Shown here: positions 52,523 to 62,004 of the stretch, piece after piece
Layout: each line of letters starts with the position of its first letter
Numbering within the stretch: position 1 is the stretch's first letter
Origin: an uncultured Flaviramulus sp.
GTDB taxonomy: Bacteria; Bacteroidota; Bacteroidia; Flavobacteriales; Flavobacteriaceae
Reading direction: 5' to 3'
DNA length: 64,000 bases
Assembly: GCA_947501105.1 (NCBI GenBank)
Contig: CANMUP010000003.1
Coordinates: 372,001 to 436,000, forward strand
Notes under the pieces: model-generated
Told to the model about the DNA's origin: nothing
The model's database searches: none
Seen by the model: only the letters and a program-made list of their open reading frames with translations
Program-made: the position numbers and the translations under genes

Positions 52523-54688
52523 ATGAAAACCTCAATTTATTCAGTTTTTGCTATAATTTTAATGTTTTCTTCTTGTAAACAAGAGGAAAATCAAAAACCA
52601 TATTCTTCTATGGAAGCACCAGTTGCAAAAAAGATTTCTAAAGAGTTAACTATTCACGATGATACTCGAATCGATAATTATTTTTGGATGCGTTTAAGCG
52701 ACGAACAAAAAAATGCAGAAACGCCAGATGCACAAACACAAGATGTCTTAGATTATTTGAATGCAGAGAATGATTATTTAAGTAAAGCAATGGCTCACAC
52801 AGATAGTCTACAAGATAAATTGTATAATGAAATTGTAGGTCGTATAAAAAAAGACGACCAATCAGTTCCGGTGAACGATAACGGATATTCGTATTATACA
52901 CGCTTTGAAAAAGGAGGAGATTATGCTTTGTATTGTAGAAAAAAGTTAGAAAAAGGAGCTAAAGAGGAAATTATGCTTAATGGCCCAGAAATGGCAAAAG
53001 GCTATTCTTATTATGGTTTTGGAGGACGTTCGGTAAGTCCAGATAACAAAATGATGGCCTTTGGGATTGATACTATTTCTAGAAGACAGTATACCTTGTA
53101 CTTTAAAAATTTAGAAACTGGAGAGTTGTTAGCCGATAAGCTAAGTAATACAGGTGGTAGTGCTACTTGGGCTAATGATGGAAAAACTGTTTTTTATACT
53201 ACAAAAGATCCGCAAACCTTAAGGCAAAATAAAATTGTAAAGCACATTATTGGAACCAACCAATCTGAAGATGTTGTAGTTTACGAAGAAAAAGATGATA
53301 CCTTTAGGTGTGGTGTTGGTAAAACAAAATCTGATGCTTATTTAGTGATAGGTAGTTTTCAAACCTTATCAACAGAATTCAGGTTTTTAGACGCCAATAC
53401 ACCAAACGGAGAATGGAAAGTTATTCAGCCTAGAGAGGAAAATTTAGAGTACACTATTGATCATTTTGAAGATCATTTTTATATAAGAACAAATAAAGAT
53501 GCTAAAAATTTTAAACTGGTTAAAACGCCTATTGATAAAACAGAAAAGGAGCATTGGGTTGATGTTATACCACACAGAGAGCAGGTGTATTTTCAAGGTA
53601 TGGATTTATTTAAAAACTATCTAGTTACTGAAGAAAGAAAAAATGGTTTAAGAACCATAAGAGTTATAAAGTGGGATGGTACTGACGATCATTATATTGA
53701 ATTTAATGATCCAGCGTATTTTACAGCTACAACTTCTAATTTAGATTTTGACACTGATGCTTTACGTTACAGATACAGTTCGTTAACCACACCAAATAGT
53801 ACTTATGAGTACAATATGGCTGAAAAGAAACAGTTTCTTTTAAAGCAAACAGAAGTAGTTGATCGTACTTTTGCAATAGAAAATTACACCTCTGAGCGTT
53901 TATATGCAACTGCTACAGATGGTACAAAAATACCTGTGTCATTAGTTTATAAAAAGGGTATAGAAAAAAATGGTAAGAATCCATTACTGCTTTATGCTTA
54001 TGGTTCTTATGGAAATAGTCAGGAGCCAAGATTTAGCTCTACACGTTTAAGCTTATTAGACAGAGGTTTTGTTTATGCCATTGCTCATATTCGTGGCGGA
54101 CAAGAAATGGGTAGAGATTGGTATGAAAATGGGAAACTGTTAAAAAAGAAAAATACATTTACAGATTTCGTTGATGTTGGTAAGTTTTTAGTTGATGAGA
54201 AATTTACAAACAATAATCAGTTATATGCTTATGGTGGTTCTGCTGGTGGCTTATTAATGGGAGCTATACTAAATATGGAGCCAGATATGTGGAACGGTGT
54301 TATTGCAGCTGTTCCTTTTGTTGATGTGGTTTCGACTATGCTAGATGAAACAATTCCATTAACTACTTTTGAATTTGATGAATGGGGAAATCCTAAAAAT
54401 AAAGAGTACTATGATTATATGAAATCATATTCTCCTTACGATAATGTAGAAGCAAAAGATTATCCAAATATTTTAATAACTACGGGTTATTGGGATAGCC
54501 AGGTACAATATTGGGAACCTGCAAAATGGATTGCTAAATTACGTGAGCTAAAAACAGATAACAATTTATTGGCTATGGATTGTAACATGGAAACTGGCCA
54601 TGGTGGAGCATCTGGACGGTTTGAACGTTATAAAAGGTTAGCATTAACTTATGCTTTTATGTTTGATTTAGAGGGTATTTCGGAATAA
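52523..54688 (+). CDS. S9 family serine peptidase lipoprotein (oligopeptidase B-like)
   Basis: A 721-residue prolyl-oligopeptidase family enzyme. The start was set at ATG 52523, which gives a lipoprotein signal (MKTSIYSVFAIILMFSSC). A seven-bladed propeller fills about residues 70-420, followed by an alpha/beta-hydrolase domain with nucleophile YGGSAGG (Ser about 568) and C-terminal His in METGHGGASGRF. The tail of that domain and EERKNGLR-type propeller strings match oligopeptidase B (S9A), which cuts peptides after basic residues. Being lipid-anchored it works in the envelope rather than the cytosol. A terminator follows. Confidence 0.92.
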   Translation: MKTSIYSVFAIILMFSSCKQEENQKPYSSMEAPVAKKISKELTIHDDTRIDNYFWMRLSDEQKNAETPDAQTQDVLDYLNAENDYLSKAMAHTDSLQDKLYNEIVGRIKKDDQSVPVNDNGYSYYTRFEKGGDYALYCRKKLEKGAKEEIMLNGPEMAKGYSYYGFGGRSVSPDNKMMAFGIDTISRRQYTLYFKNLETGELLADKLSNTGGSATWANDGKTVFYTTKDPQTLRQNKIVKHIIGTNQSEDVVVYEEKDDTFRCGVGKTKSDAYLVIGSFQTLSTEFRFLDANTPNGEWKVIQPREENLEYTIDHFEDHFYIRTNKDAKNFKLVKTPIDKTEKEHWVDVIPHREQVYFQGMDLFKNYLVTEERKNGLRTIRVIKWDGTDDHYIEFNDPAYFTATTSNLDFDTDALRYRYSSLTTPNSTYEYNMAEKKQFLLKQTEVVDRTFAIENYTSERLYATATDGTKIPVSLVYKKGIEKNGKNPLLLYAYGSYGNSQEPRFSSTRLSLLDRGFVYAIAHIRGGQEMGRDWYENGKLLKKKNTFTDFVDVGKFLVDEKFTNNNQLYAYGGSAGGLLMGAILNMEPDMWNGVIAAVPFVDVVSTMLDETIPLTTFEFDEWGNPKNKEYYDYMKSYSPYDNVEAKDYPNILITTGYWDSQVQYWEPAKWIAKLRELKTDNNLLAMDCNMETGHGGASGRFERYKRLALTYAFMFDLEGISE

Positions 54689-54710
54689 CATAAAAATCAT
54701 CATTATAAAG

Positions 54711-54740
54711 AAAAGCCTTGAAGAAATTCAAGGCTTTTAG
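54711..54740 (+). terminator. Rho-independent terminator after the S9 peptidase
   Basis: AAAAGCCTTGAA (54711-54722) and TTCAAGGCTTTT (54727-54738) pair perfectly around GAAA, followed by AGTTTTATTT. It starts 22 bp after the stop codon. Confidence 0.88.
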
Positions 54741-54846
54741 TTTTATTTCTATAGCCAAAACGTAAAAATTATTCTAGTTTAAATGTTATGCAAAAAATTA
54801 TTGATAGTGGTCAAATTAAAAATTAATTAAAAAAAAACATAAAATA

Positions 54847-54877
54847 TGCAACCTATTCATCTTTGGGTTGTCTTGTA
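54847..54877 (+). promoter_or_regulatory. ECF sigma-like promoter upstream of the TonB receptor operon
   Basis: TGCAACC (54847-54853) and GTCTTG (54870-54875) are 16 bp apart, matching the general AAC-N16/17-GTC pattern of ECF sigma promoters and not the TTG/TAnnTTTG housekeeping type. Transcription would start near 54881 and read through a possible 48-residue gene into the TonB receptor. A related GTCTTAA element precedes the ECF sigma gene at 62067. Confidence 0.4.
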
Positions 54878-54912
54878 ATAAGTATGTGTTTAAAATCAAA
54901 AGACGAACAGTA

Positions 54913-55059
54913 ATGAAACATAAAAACCAAAAAAACGTTTGTCAATCCATAAACCCATTTTTAGGTTTTGGATGGAATACAGGATTAAAATTCAAAAAAA
55001 GGCAATTACATATAAAGCCTCAAGAATATATTTATAGTATTTCAGAAACAAACAAATAA
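54913..55059 (+). CDS. Possible 48-residue small protein ahead of the TonB receptor
   Basis: A frame from ATG 54913; an earlier TTG at 54868 would overlap the promoter. It is basic and aromatic (NPFLGFGWNTGLKFKKRQ), with no membrane helix. It ends 27 bp before the receptor start and would be the first gene on the ECF-driven transcript. It might be a real small protein, a leader peptide, or chance. Confidence 0.35.
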   Translation: MKHKNQKNVCQSINPFLGFGWNTGLKFKKRQLHIKPQEYIYSISETNK

Positions 55060-55086
55060 AAATCAATTATAAATCAAAATCAAAGA

Positions 55087-57474
55087 ATGAACAATCAAAA
55101 GATGAAGCAATTATTATTGCTATTTATGTTATGTACATCTATGCTTTCGGCCCAAGAAAGTTTTACTGTAAATGGTACTATTAAAGACCATAAAAATGGA
55201 GAAACCTTATTAGGAGCCACCGTGTTTTTAAAAGGTACAACCAATGGTTCTGTAACTAATGAGTATGGTTTCTTTTCGTTAACAGCTCCTAAAGGAAACT
55301 ATACGGTAATAGTGTCATATTTAGGTTATCAAGAAATCAGAGAAGATATAGTTTTAGATGTAAATCAAACACTAAACTTTGAAATTAAGGAAGTATCAAC
55401 TCAACTAGATGAGGTCATAATTACAGCAGAAGAACCAGAAAGGGTTAGTATAAAAAAACCACAAATGAGTGTTTCTAAGTTAAACGCCTCAACTATTAAA
55501 CAAATGCCAGCGGTTTTAGGAGAAATTGATGTTATTAAATCTATCCAAATGTTACCTGGAGTTACTAATAATGGAGAAGGGACCGCTGGATTTAATGTAA
55601 GAGGAGGAGCAGCAGATCAAAACTTAGTGTTACTAGATGAAGCTATAATTTATAATACCTCGCATTTCTTTGGTTTCTTTTCGGTTTTTAATACTGATGC
55701 TATTAAAGATATTAAGCTGTATAAAGGAGACATTCCTGCAAAATTTGGCGGAAGAGTATCATCAGTTTTAGATGTTCGTCAAAAGGATGGGAACAGCAAA
55801 AATTTTGGACTTACAGGTGGTATTGGTCTTATTTCAAGCAGGTTAGCAGTAGAAGGGCCAGTATTTAAAGATAAAGGATCTTTTTTAATTGCTGGAAGAA
55901 CATCTTATGCACATTTGTTTATGAAGGCCATTGAAGATGTTAAAGATGATAAAATTTCTTTTTATGACTTAAACCTTAAAACTAATTATGAAATCAATAA
56001 AAATAACCGTGTTTTTCTATCTGGATATTTTGGGCGAGATAACTTTAACTTGTCAAAAGTAATAAATAACACATATGGTAATGCTACGGGAAATTTAAGA
56101 TGGAATCATATTTTTAATGATAAACTCTTTTCTAATTTATCATTAATTTATAGTAAATATGATTATCAAATTGTATTAGATTTTATTAAGCTAGATTGGA
56201 TTGCAGATATTAAAAATTATAATTTAAAATATGATTTTAGATATTACGCCAATGAAAAATTAAAACTAGATTTTGGTGTTAGTGGTATTTTATATCGTTT
56301 AAATCCAGGAGAAGTAAAACCAACCGATCCAAGCTCTTCAATAAACTATTTAAAGCTTGAGCAAAAAAGAGCTTTTGAAAGCGGGCTTTATATAAGTGCA
56401 GAACATAAACTTACTGATAAGTTAACAGCGCAATACGGATTAAGATATAGTAGGTTTTCGAGGTTAGGAGGACAAAATATAATGAACTATGTTGATAATC
56501 AACCTGTTGTTTATAATAGTGAATTAGGTATTTATGAAGAAGGTGTTGAATTAGGAGAGACATTCTATAAAAAAGGAGAAAGCATTGAAACTTTTGATAA
56601 TTTTGAGCCACGTCTGGGGCTTTCATACCAATTAAATGAATCTTCTTCTGTAAAAGCTAGTTATACTAAGTCTTCTCAGTATTTGCACTTACTATCAAAT
56701 ACATCGGCGGTAACACCTTTAGATGTTTGGGCGCCTAGCGGAAAATATATTAAACCACAATTGTCAAATCAATATGCTTTAGGTTATTATAAAAACTTTA
56801 AAGACAATGAGTATTCTTTAGAGTTAGAAACATATTATAAGACCGTAGATAATAGAATTGACTACGTAGATGGATCAGACTTAATAGGAACTAATACCAT
56901 TGAAACAGAAATATTAAATGGTGAGGCTAGAGCTTACGGATTAGAAGTATTACTACGCAAAAACAAAGGAGATTTTACAGGTTGGTTAGCCTACACCGTA
57001 TCAAAATCAGAACAAAGAACTTTTGGTGGTAAAGCTGGAGGACCAGGCATTAACAAAGGGAATTGGTATAATACACCCTATGATAGAACACACGATGTAT
57101 CTCTAACTGGAATTTATAAATTGAATGATAAATGGAGTTTTAGCTCAAATCTAGTTTATCAAACAGGAAGACCAGTAACTTACCCAAATGGGCAGTATCA
57201 ATATGAAGATTTATCTATAGCAAGTTATTCAGGCAGAAACGATGACCGTTTATCGGCATACCATAGAGTAGATATATCGGCTACATATAAACCAAATAGA
57301 AAACTTAATAAACGTTGGAAAGGAGAATGGGTTTTTGGAATATATAATCTTTATAACAGAAAAAACGCAGCTTCTATTTCTTTTAGACAAAATAATGACA
57401 CAGGACAAAATGAAGCAAATAGAACAGCCATTTTTGGAATGATTCCATCAGTAACGTATAATTTTAAATTTTAA
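55087..57474 (+). CDS. TonB-dependent outer-membrane receptor with CarboxypepD_reg-like domain
   Basis: A 795-residue receptor. ATG 55087 is used; ATG 55102 (MKQLLLLFMLCTSMLSAQ) is an equally good start. After the signal comes a CarboxypepD_reg-like domain (TIKDHKNGETLLGATVFLKG, about 30-105), a plug (about 125-230; MPAVLGEIDVIKSIQ, GFNVRGGAADQNLVLLDEA, AKFGGRVSSVLDV) and a 22-strand-type barrel to the C-terminus, which ends TYNFKF (aromatic last residue). It imports a ligand with TonB energy. The paired DUF4249 lipoprotein starts 5 bp later; together they resemble a SusCD-like pair of unknown ligand. Confidence 0.92.
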   Translation: MNNQKMKQLLLLFMLCTSMLSAQESFTVNGTIKDHKNGETLLGATVFLKGTTNGSVTNEYGFFSLTAPKGNYTVIVSYLGYQEIREDIVLDVNQTLNFEIKEVSTQLDEVIITAEEPERVSIKKPQMSVSKLNASTIKQMPAVLGEIDVIKSIQMLPGVTNNGEGTAGFNVRGGAADQNLVLLDEAIIYNTSHFFGFFSVFNTDAIKDIKLYKGDIPAKFGGRVSSVLDVRQKDGNSKNFGLTGGIGLISSRLAVEGPVFKDKGSFLIAGRTSYAHLFMKAIEDVKDDKISFYDLNLKTNYEINKNNRVFLSGYFGRDNFNLSKVINNTYGNATGNLRWNHIFNDKLFSNLSLIYSKYDYQIVLDFIKLDWIADIKNYNLKYDFRYYANEKLKLDFGVSGILYRLNPGEVKPTDPSSSINYLKLEQKRAFESGLYISAEHKLTDKLTAQYGLRYSRFSRLGGQNIMNYVDNQPVVYNSELGIYEEGVELGETFYKKGESIETFDNFEPRLGLSYQLNESSSVKASYTKSSQYLHLLSNTSAVTPLDVWAPSGKYIKPQLSNQYALGYYKNFKDNEYSLELETYYKTVDNRIDYVDGSDLIGTNTIETEILNGEARAYGLEVLLRKNKGDFTGWLAYTVSKSEQRTFGGKAGGPGINKGNWYNTPYDRTHDVSLTGIYKLNDKWSFSSNLVYQTGRPVTYPNGQYQYEDLSIASYSGRNDDRLSAYHRVDISATYKPNRKLNKRWKGEWVFGIYNLYNRKNAASISFRQNNDTGQNEANRTAIFGMIPSVTYNFKF

Positions 57475-57479
57475 AAACC

Positions 57480-58322
57480 ATGAAATATATAAAACAAATC
57501 GCAATAATAGCATGCTTAATATTTGCCTCATGTGAAGATGTTATCGATGTTGCTGTACCAACAGCTGCACCAAGGTTAGTTGTAGAAGCATCCCTAGATT
57601 GGGAAAAAGGATCGATAGGTAACAACCAAACTATTAAGTTGAAAACATCTACACCGTATTTCGATACAACTACAAATAATATTGTAACAGGAGCAACAGT
57701 AAAAGTAACTAACAATAATAGTGGAGCAGAATTTACATTTACAGATCAGAATGACGGAACTTATACTACTTCAGTTTTTATTCCAGTTGTTAATGATACA
57801 TATACTTTGGAAATTGTTTATAATGGAGAAAATTATCAAGCTAGCGAAACTTTAAAATCGGTTTCAGATATTAATAGAATTACGCAATCTTTAGAAGGAG
57901 GGTTTGATGACGAGGTTTTAGATGTTACTCTATTTTGGGATGATCCTGCAGATGAAGAAAACTACTATTTAGTTAGGGTTTTAGAAGTGGGTGACTTATT
58001 TCCGTTTTTAGAAGAGATATCAGATGAGTTTATAAATGGTAATGAAATTGATGACTTTTTTGAAAAGGATGACGATGCTGATGACCCAACAGAAGAGTTT
58101 AACCCTGGAGATACGGTAGATATCTCTTTATATGGTATCTCAGAAAGATACCATAACTACATGCAATTGTTAATAGAGCAATATGATAGTGGGGGAGATC
58201 CTTTCAGTTCGGTTGCAGCAGAAATACGAGGAAACTGTATTAACACTACAACCCCAGATAATTATGCTTTTGGGTATTTTAGATTAACACAAGTTGTAAA
58301 AGCTAGCTATACGTTTCAATAG
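57480..58322 (+). CDS. DUF4249 domain lipoprotein, partner of the TonB receptor
   Basis: A 280-residue lipoprotein (signal MKYIKQIAIIACLIFASC, lipid on Cys). The mature part opens EDVIDVAVPTAAPRLVVEAS and continues with Ig-like strands (GATVKVTNNNSGAEFTF; YTLEIVYNGENYQASETL), as in DUF4249 proteins that accompany this kind of TonB receptor. It probably sits on the outer-membrane surface and caps the receptor or binds its ligand. A very acidic stretch (about 180-215) stands out. It follows the receptor by 5 bp. Confidence 0.9.
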   Translation: MKYIKQIAIIACLIFASCEDVIDVAVPTAAPRLVVEASLDWEKGSIGNNQTIKLKTSTPYFDTTTNNIVTGATVKVTNNNSGAEFTFTDQNDGTYTTSVFIPVVNDTYTLEIVYNGENYQASETLKSVSDINRITQSLEGGFDDEVLDVTLFWDDPADEENYYLVRVLEVGDLFPFLEEISDEFINGNEIDDFFEKDDDADDPTEEFNPGDTVDISLYGISERYHNYMQLLIEQYDSGGDPFSSVAAEIRGNCINTTTPDNYAFGYFRLTQVVKASYTFQ

Positions 58323-58344
58323 TAAATAACGCTATTTAGTTTAT

Positions 58345-58527
58345 ATGTCTAGTGAGATAGAACAAAAAGTTATTAGTAAATTAAACCATCTCAAACACTT
58401 AAAGTTTGAGATGGTTAACAATGTTTATACAGCAACATTAATTGATTTAGAAGGGGAAGAAGTTGTAAAAGGATATGGAAATTCCGTTATTGAAGCTATT
58501 AATGATTTGCATAGTACTTTACTATAA
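58345..58527 (+). CDS. 60-residue small cytoplasmic protein, unknown
   Basis: A soluble 60-residue protein with a likely helix-strand-strand-helix layout. The end VKGYGNSVIEAINDLHSTLL resembles the HicB/antitoxin-like or DUF-type small folds in which a short sheet precedes a helix, but no toxin partner is next to it. It starts 22 bp after the DUF4249 gene and could be co-transcribed. Confidence 0.6.
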   Translation: MSSEIEQKVISKLNHLKHLKFEMVNNVYTATLIDLEGEEVVKGYGNSVIEAINDLHSTLL

Positions 58528-58553
58528 ATGATTTAATTTATATGTATTAAAAA

Positions 58554-59039
58554 ATGAAAGAATCATTACACCAAAATATAGAGGATTATAAAAAGCAAAT
58601 GGAATTGGGTACCGTCCCAAAAGCCTATAAAGGAATAATCGAATATTTAATGAATTTGAGAACTCATTTTATAAATCAATATCCAACAGAATTTATAGTT
58701 GGAACCCTTTATCAAGGATATATGGATATGAGTTATTTCCCCGTTACACCTAAGTCCTTAAAAACTCAAAAACTGAAGATAGGCTTAGTATTTAATCACC
58801 AAAAAATACGTTTTGAAATTTGGTTAGTAGGGCAAAATAAACAAATACAAAAGAAATATTGGAACTTGTTCATGGGGAGTGATTGGAATAAATATGTAAT
58901 TTCAAAAACTGCTCAAGAGTCAATAATTGAACATATTCTGGTTGAAAACCCTGATTTTGGCAAAATGAATTTGTTAACTGAAAAAATTGAGAATGAGACC
59001 AGAAAGTTCATAAAGGACATAACAGATGTTTTAGCCTAA
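58554..59039 (+). CDS. DUF7000-like protein, unknown function
   Basis: A 161-residue soluble protein. Strings KKQMELGTVPKAYKGIIEYL, YQGYMDMSYFPVTP, VFNHQKIRFEIWLVGQNKQI and KKYWNLF fit a small family that I remember as DUF7000, known from Bacteroidota and Firmicutes with no established activity. The aromatic YMDMSYF and RFEIWL regions look like a ligand pocket. No signal peptide. The gap to the AraC-type gene is 53 bp. Confidence 0.65.
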   Translation: MKESLHQNIEDYKKQMELGTVPKAYKGIIEYLMNLRTHFINQYPTEFIVGTLYQGYMDMSYFPVTPKSLKTQKLKIGLVFNHQKIRFEIWLVGQNKQIQKKYWNLFMGSDWNKYVISKTAQESIIEHILVENPDFGKMNLLTEKIENETRKFIKDITDVLA

Positions 59040-59092
59040 ATAAAAATTAACATCTTAATATTGTATTTTTGATATCATAAAAATTACAACAA

Positions 59093-60118
59093 TTGGATTT
59101 TAGTAAAGAAATGCTCTTCTTTTTTAGCTTGCTAGGTGTTTTTAATGGCTTTATCGTTGCCGTATATTTTTTGTTTTTTGTAAAAGAAAATATTTTTGCA
59201 AATAAGTTTTTAGGAACTCTTTTATTAGTTTTAAGTATAAGAATTGGTAAGAGTGTCTTACTTTATTTTGATAGAGATTTAATTATTGAGATTGTTGAGA
59301 TCGGGGTTTTGGCATGTATGTTTATTGGCCCTTTATTATACTTATATGTTTCTGCTAATTCCGGAATAATTGAAAAATTAAAATCTAAACAGGCTTTACA
59401 TTTAGTACCAATTGCAGGTATTATTTTGTACTTTTTCTTTAATAAGAAGGGCGATTATAGTTCAGATAGAGTTTTAATCTCTAACATCATGCGAATAATT
59501 TATTTTCAATGGGCTTTTTATTTGATTGCGAGTGCTATTGTTATAAACAGTACTGCTGTAAAATTGTTTAATAGGGATACTAAATATATGAAAACAGAGA
59601 GATGGAACCTTAGTATTTTTATTGGCGTTTTTCTTTTATGGCTATCTTATGTAACATTTAGATTCACTTCTTATATAGCAGGAGCTGTAGTATTTTCATT
59701 TATGTTTTATATACTTATTTTGGTTTTATATGATAGAAAAGAAAAAAGAAAGAAGCAAAAAAGATTGCCTGAATATAATTTTAATGAACTAAATAAAATT
59801 GATAAGCAGATAGAACAACTTATTAAAATTGAAAAAATATTTACAAAGAAAGATTTAAAAATGCCAGAAATGGCTAAAATGTTAGAGTTAACTCCACATC
59901 AGTTTTCAGAATTTCTAAATATCAATTTAAATAAAAACTTTTCAACCTTTATTAATGAGTATAGAGTTATTGAGGCAAAAAAACTTTTAGGTTTAAACAA
60001 TCACTACACCATGGAACATATAGGGGATTTAAGCGGATTTAAGTCTGCATCAGCATTCTATAATGCTTTTAAAAAACATTCTGGGATAACACCTTCAGCT
60101 TTTAGAGATAAGAACTAA
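59093..60118 (+). CDS. Membrane-anchored AraC family transcriptional regulator
   Basis: A 341-residue regulator. The TTG start at 59093 is chosen since MDFSKEMLFFFSLLGVFNGF fits the usual start; ATG 59111 would also work. The N-terminal 210 residues hold about seven membrane helices (7TM-like sensor), followed by a basic linker (DRKEKRKKQKRLPEYN) and an AraC DNA-binding domain (about 240-341) with two helix-turn-helix units (LKMPEMAKMLELTPHQFSEF; HIGDLSGFKSASAFYNAFKK). It senses a signal in or through the membrane and binds DNA. Targets may include neighbouring genes (inference). Confidence 0.88.
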   Translation: MDFSKEMLFFFSLLGVFNGFIVAVYFLFFVKENIFANKFLGTLLLVLSIRIGKSVLLYFDRDLIIEIVEIGVLACMFIGPLLYLYVSANSGIIEKLKSKQALHLVPIAGIILYFFFNKKGDYSSDRVLISNIMRIIYFQWAFYLIASAIVINSTAVKLFNRDTKYMKTERWNLSIFIGVFLLWLSYVTFRFTSYIAGAVVFSFMFYILILVLYDRKEKRKKQKRLPEYNFNELNKIDKQIEQLIKIEKIFTKKDLKMPEMAKMLELTPHQFSEFLNINLNKNFSTFINEYRVIEAKKLLGLNNHYTMEHIGDLSGFKSASAFYNAFKKHSGITPSAFRDKN

Positions 60119-60269
60119 GCTCCTTTATTTTATCCTATTTTATAAATCAGAAGTCTTTTTAACTTTTATTAACATCACTTTTAGTACATCAAATTTAAGT
60201 TTGTAGTGAATAAAAATGAATAGCTAAATTCAGTTTATATCATTTACTAACATTTCAAACTTTAATATC

Positions 60270-60689
60270 ATGAACATCAAGAAAATTTTATTTGCATCTC
60301 TCATTGTATTTGGATTACAAAATACTACAGCTCAAACAGACTTAGAGCAAATACAAACTACGCTAAACCTATACATTAATGGTACAGCAAACGGGAATCC
60401 AAACGATGTTAAAAAAGCATTTCATAAAGATTTAAACTTATATTTTATAAAAAATGACAGTTTAAAAGCATGGCCTGGAAAAAAATATATAAAGAATATT
60501 AAAGACGGTGTAAAAGCTAATAGAGTTGGAAAAATTGTGTCTGTTAATGTTGTAAATAAAATTGCTCATGCCATTGTAGAAATAGACATGCCGGATAGAA
60601 AGAGACGTTTTACGGATTTCATGCTACTCTCAAAAATAGATAATGAATGGAAAATAGTGCATAAAGCCTTTACTTCTGAGAAATACTAA
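60270..60689 (+). CDS. Exported NTF2-like (putative lumazine-binding) protein
   Basis: A 139-residue protein with a signal peptide (about 1-21, ends TTAQ). The mature part is an NTF2-like cone: EQIQTTLNLYINGTANGNPN, AFHKDLNLYFI, HAIVEIDM and MLLSKIDNEWKIVHKAF. This is the Lumazine_bd_2/DUF4440-like group, and the ligand is unknown. It follows the AraC-type gene on the same strand, 151 bp away; a TAAGTTTG box (60196-60203) may be its promoter. Confidence 0.85.
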   Translation: MNIKKILFASLIVFGLQNTTAQTDLEQIQTTLNLYINGTANGNPNDVKKAFHKDLNLYFIKNDSLKAWPGKKYIKNIKDGVKANRVGKIVSVNVVNKIAHAIVEIDMPDRKRRFTDFMLLSKIDNEWKIVHKAFTSEKY

Positions 60690-60722
60690 TTGCCTTAGCT
60701 AACCTCTAATAACAAAATAGAA

Positions 60723-61496
60723 ATGTTAAAAAGTACAATTTTAACCTTTTTCTTATTAAGCATAATTTCTTGTAAAAATGAAACACTTAATAAGGATGTA
60801 ATTATCAAAGATGGAGAAACACTGGTAAAAGCGATATATAATATGCATCATGAAAACGCTAGTAAATACATTACGTTCGATCAAAATACAATCTTCTATG
60901 ATTCTTTAGGTCAGGTTTCTAAAAAAGAATATTGGTATGAAGCCATTTCGAGACCAGGGAAATTACACTTTAGATATGTGAATTTTGAATCTGGAAATGG
61001 GTTTATGTATAACGATGGACATATGTATTTTTTTAAAGAGAATAAAGTTGAAAAAGAAATAGAGGAAAAATTTAATGTTTGGACCGTTTTATGTCATGAT
61101 GCATATACACAAGATCCAGATATTACTATTAATATTCTTAAAAATAAGAAGAAAATTAATTTCGATTCGTTTTATGAAACTACCTGGAAAAATAGACAAG
61201 TTTATGTAGTAGGGGCAAAGGAAGGAGATTATAAATCTACACAGTTTTGGGTAGATAAAGAGCATTTATATTTAGTAAGAGATATTTTTCTAAAAGAGAA
61301 TGGTTCTATCGGAGATGTTAGATATGTTAACTATAAAAAACATGGAGAGGAATGGATTGAAGGTGGTTTGATTGTCTTTTATGACAAAAAATTATTCTTA
61401 GAAGAGTTCTATGAAAATATAAAAACACATAATTCTTTAAATGAAGATTTGTTTAATCCTGAAAGTTTCAGCAAAATCACTAGTTTTTTTGATTAA
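60723..61496 (+). CDS. DUF6503-like lipoprotein (LolA-like fold), unknown function
   Basis: A 257-residue lipoprotein (signal ending SIISCK). The mature protein has a beta-rich LolA/LppX-like pattern: TLVKAIYNMHHENASKYI, KEYWYEAISRPGKLHFRY, FMYNDGHMYFFKENK, and STQFWVDKEHLYLVRDIF. Similar Bacteroidota proteins go by DUF6503 in my memory; an outer-membrane lipid or ligand carrier is possible. It starts 33 bp after the NTF2-like gene, so the two form a pair. Confidence 0.7.
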   Translation: MLKSTILTFFLLSIISCKNETLNKDVIIKDGETLVKAIYNMHHENASKYITFDQNTIFYDSLGQVSKKEYWYEAISRPGKLHFRYVNFESGNGFMYNDGHMYFFKENKVEKEIEEKFNVWTVLCHDAYTQDPDITINILKNKKKINFDSFYETTWKNRQVYVVGAKEGDYKSTQFWVDKEHLYLVRDIFLKENGSIGDVRYVNYKKHGEEWIEGGLIVFYDKKLFLEEFYENIKTHNSLNEDLFNPESFSKITSFFD

Positions 61497-61520
61497 ATAA
61501 AATTCTTTTTTACCTGCGTA

Positions 61521-61938
61521 TTAATCAATCAGAGTGAGACTAACATTCTTAAAAAATTGCGGTTGATTAATTACAATTTCAAACCAGGCTAACTTCCAAC
61601 TCTTTGGTATTAAAACGTCTCCTAAATCTAAATAAGCTTGTTTTTATCTCAAAAGCCGTAGTCATCTCTTAATTAGAATTACAATTGTACTAATACATTG
61701 TCTGTTGTTATTGGGCAATTTACAGCATCTTAATCTTCTAAAAGCGAGGCATTATTGTCTTTTTTATACCATTCAGTATCTGTAACTTGCGGAACACGCG
61801 TATATTTATATGATGGAGGAGATTTAGAAATCAAAACATTTCTTCAGTAGACTTGTCACTTTTCAAGATAAAAATTGACTTAGAGAAATGAGAATTAATT
61901 TGTTCTTTTGTTTTTGTAAATACCTGATTTATATATAA
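61521..61938 (-). pseudogene. Decayed gene remnant on the minus strand
   Basis: No intact frame, but protein-like text in all three minus-strand frames in the right order. First a frame ending in a stop at 61831, reading EQINSHFSKSIFILKSDKST; then a second (61733-61849) with SPPSYKYTRVPQVTDTEWYK, stopped at 61730; then a third (61521-61643) reading QAYLDLGDVLIPKSWKLAWF and on to FEIVINQPQFFKNVSLTLID. At least two frameshifts and internal stops. The origin is unknown. It fills the gap of about 570 bp between the lipoprotein gene and the sigma factor gene. Confidence 0.5.
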
Positions 61939-62004
61939 TTATGCTTTGTCTATTTGTAAAAAATTAAAGCGTATTAATAATTTTTAAACTAATTAAAAAA
62001 TTAA

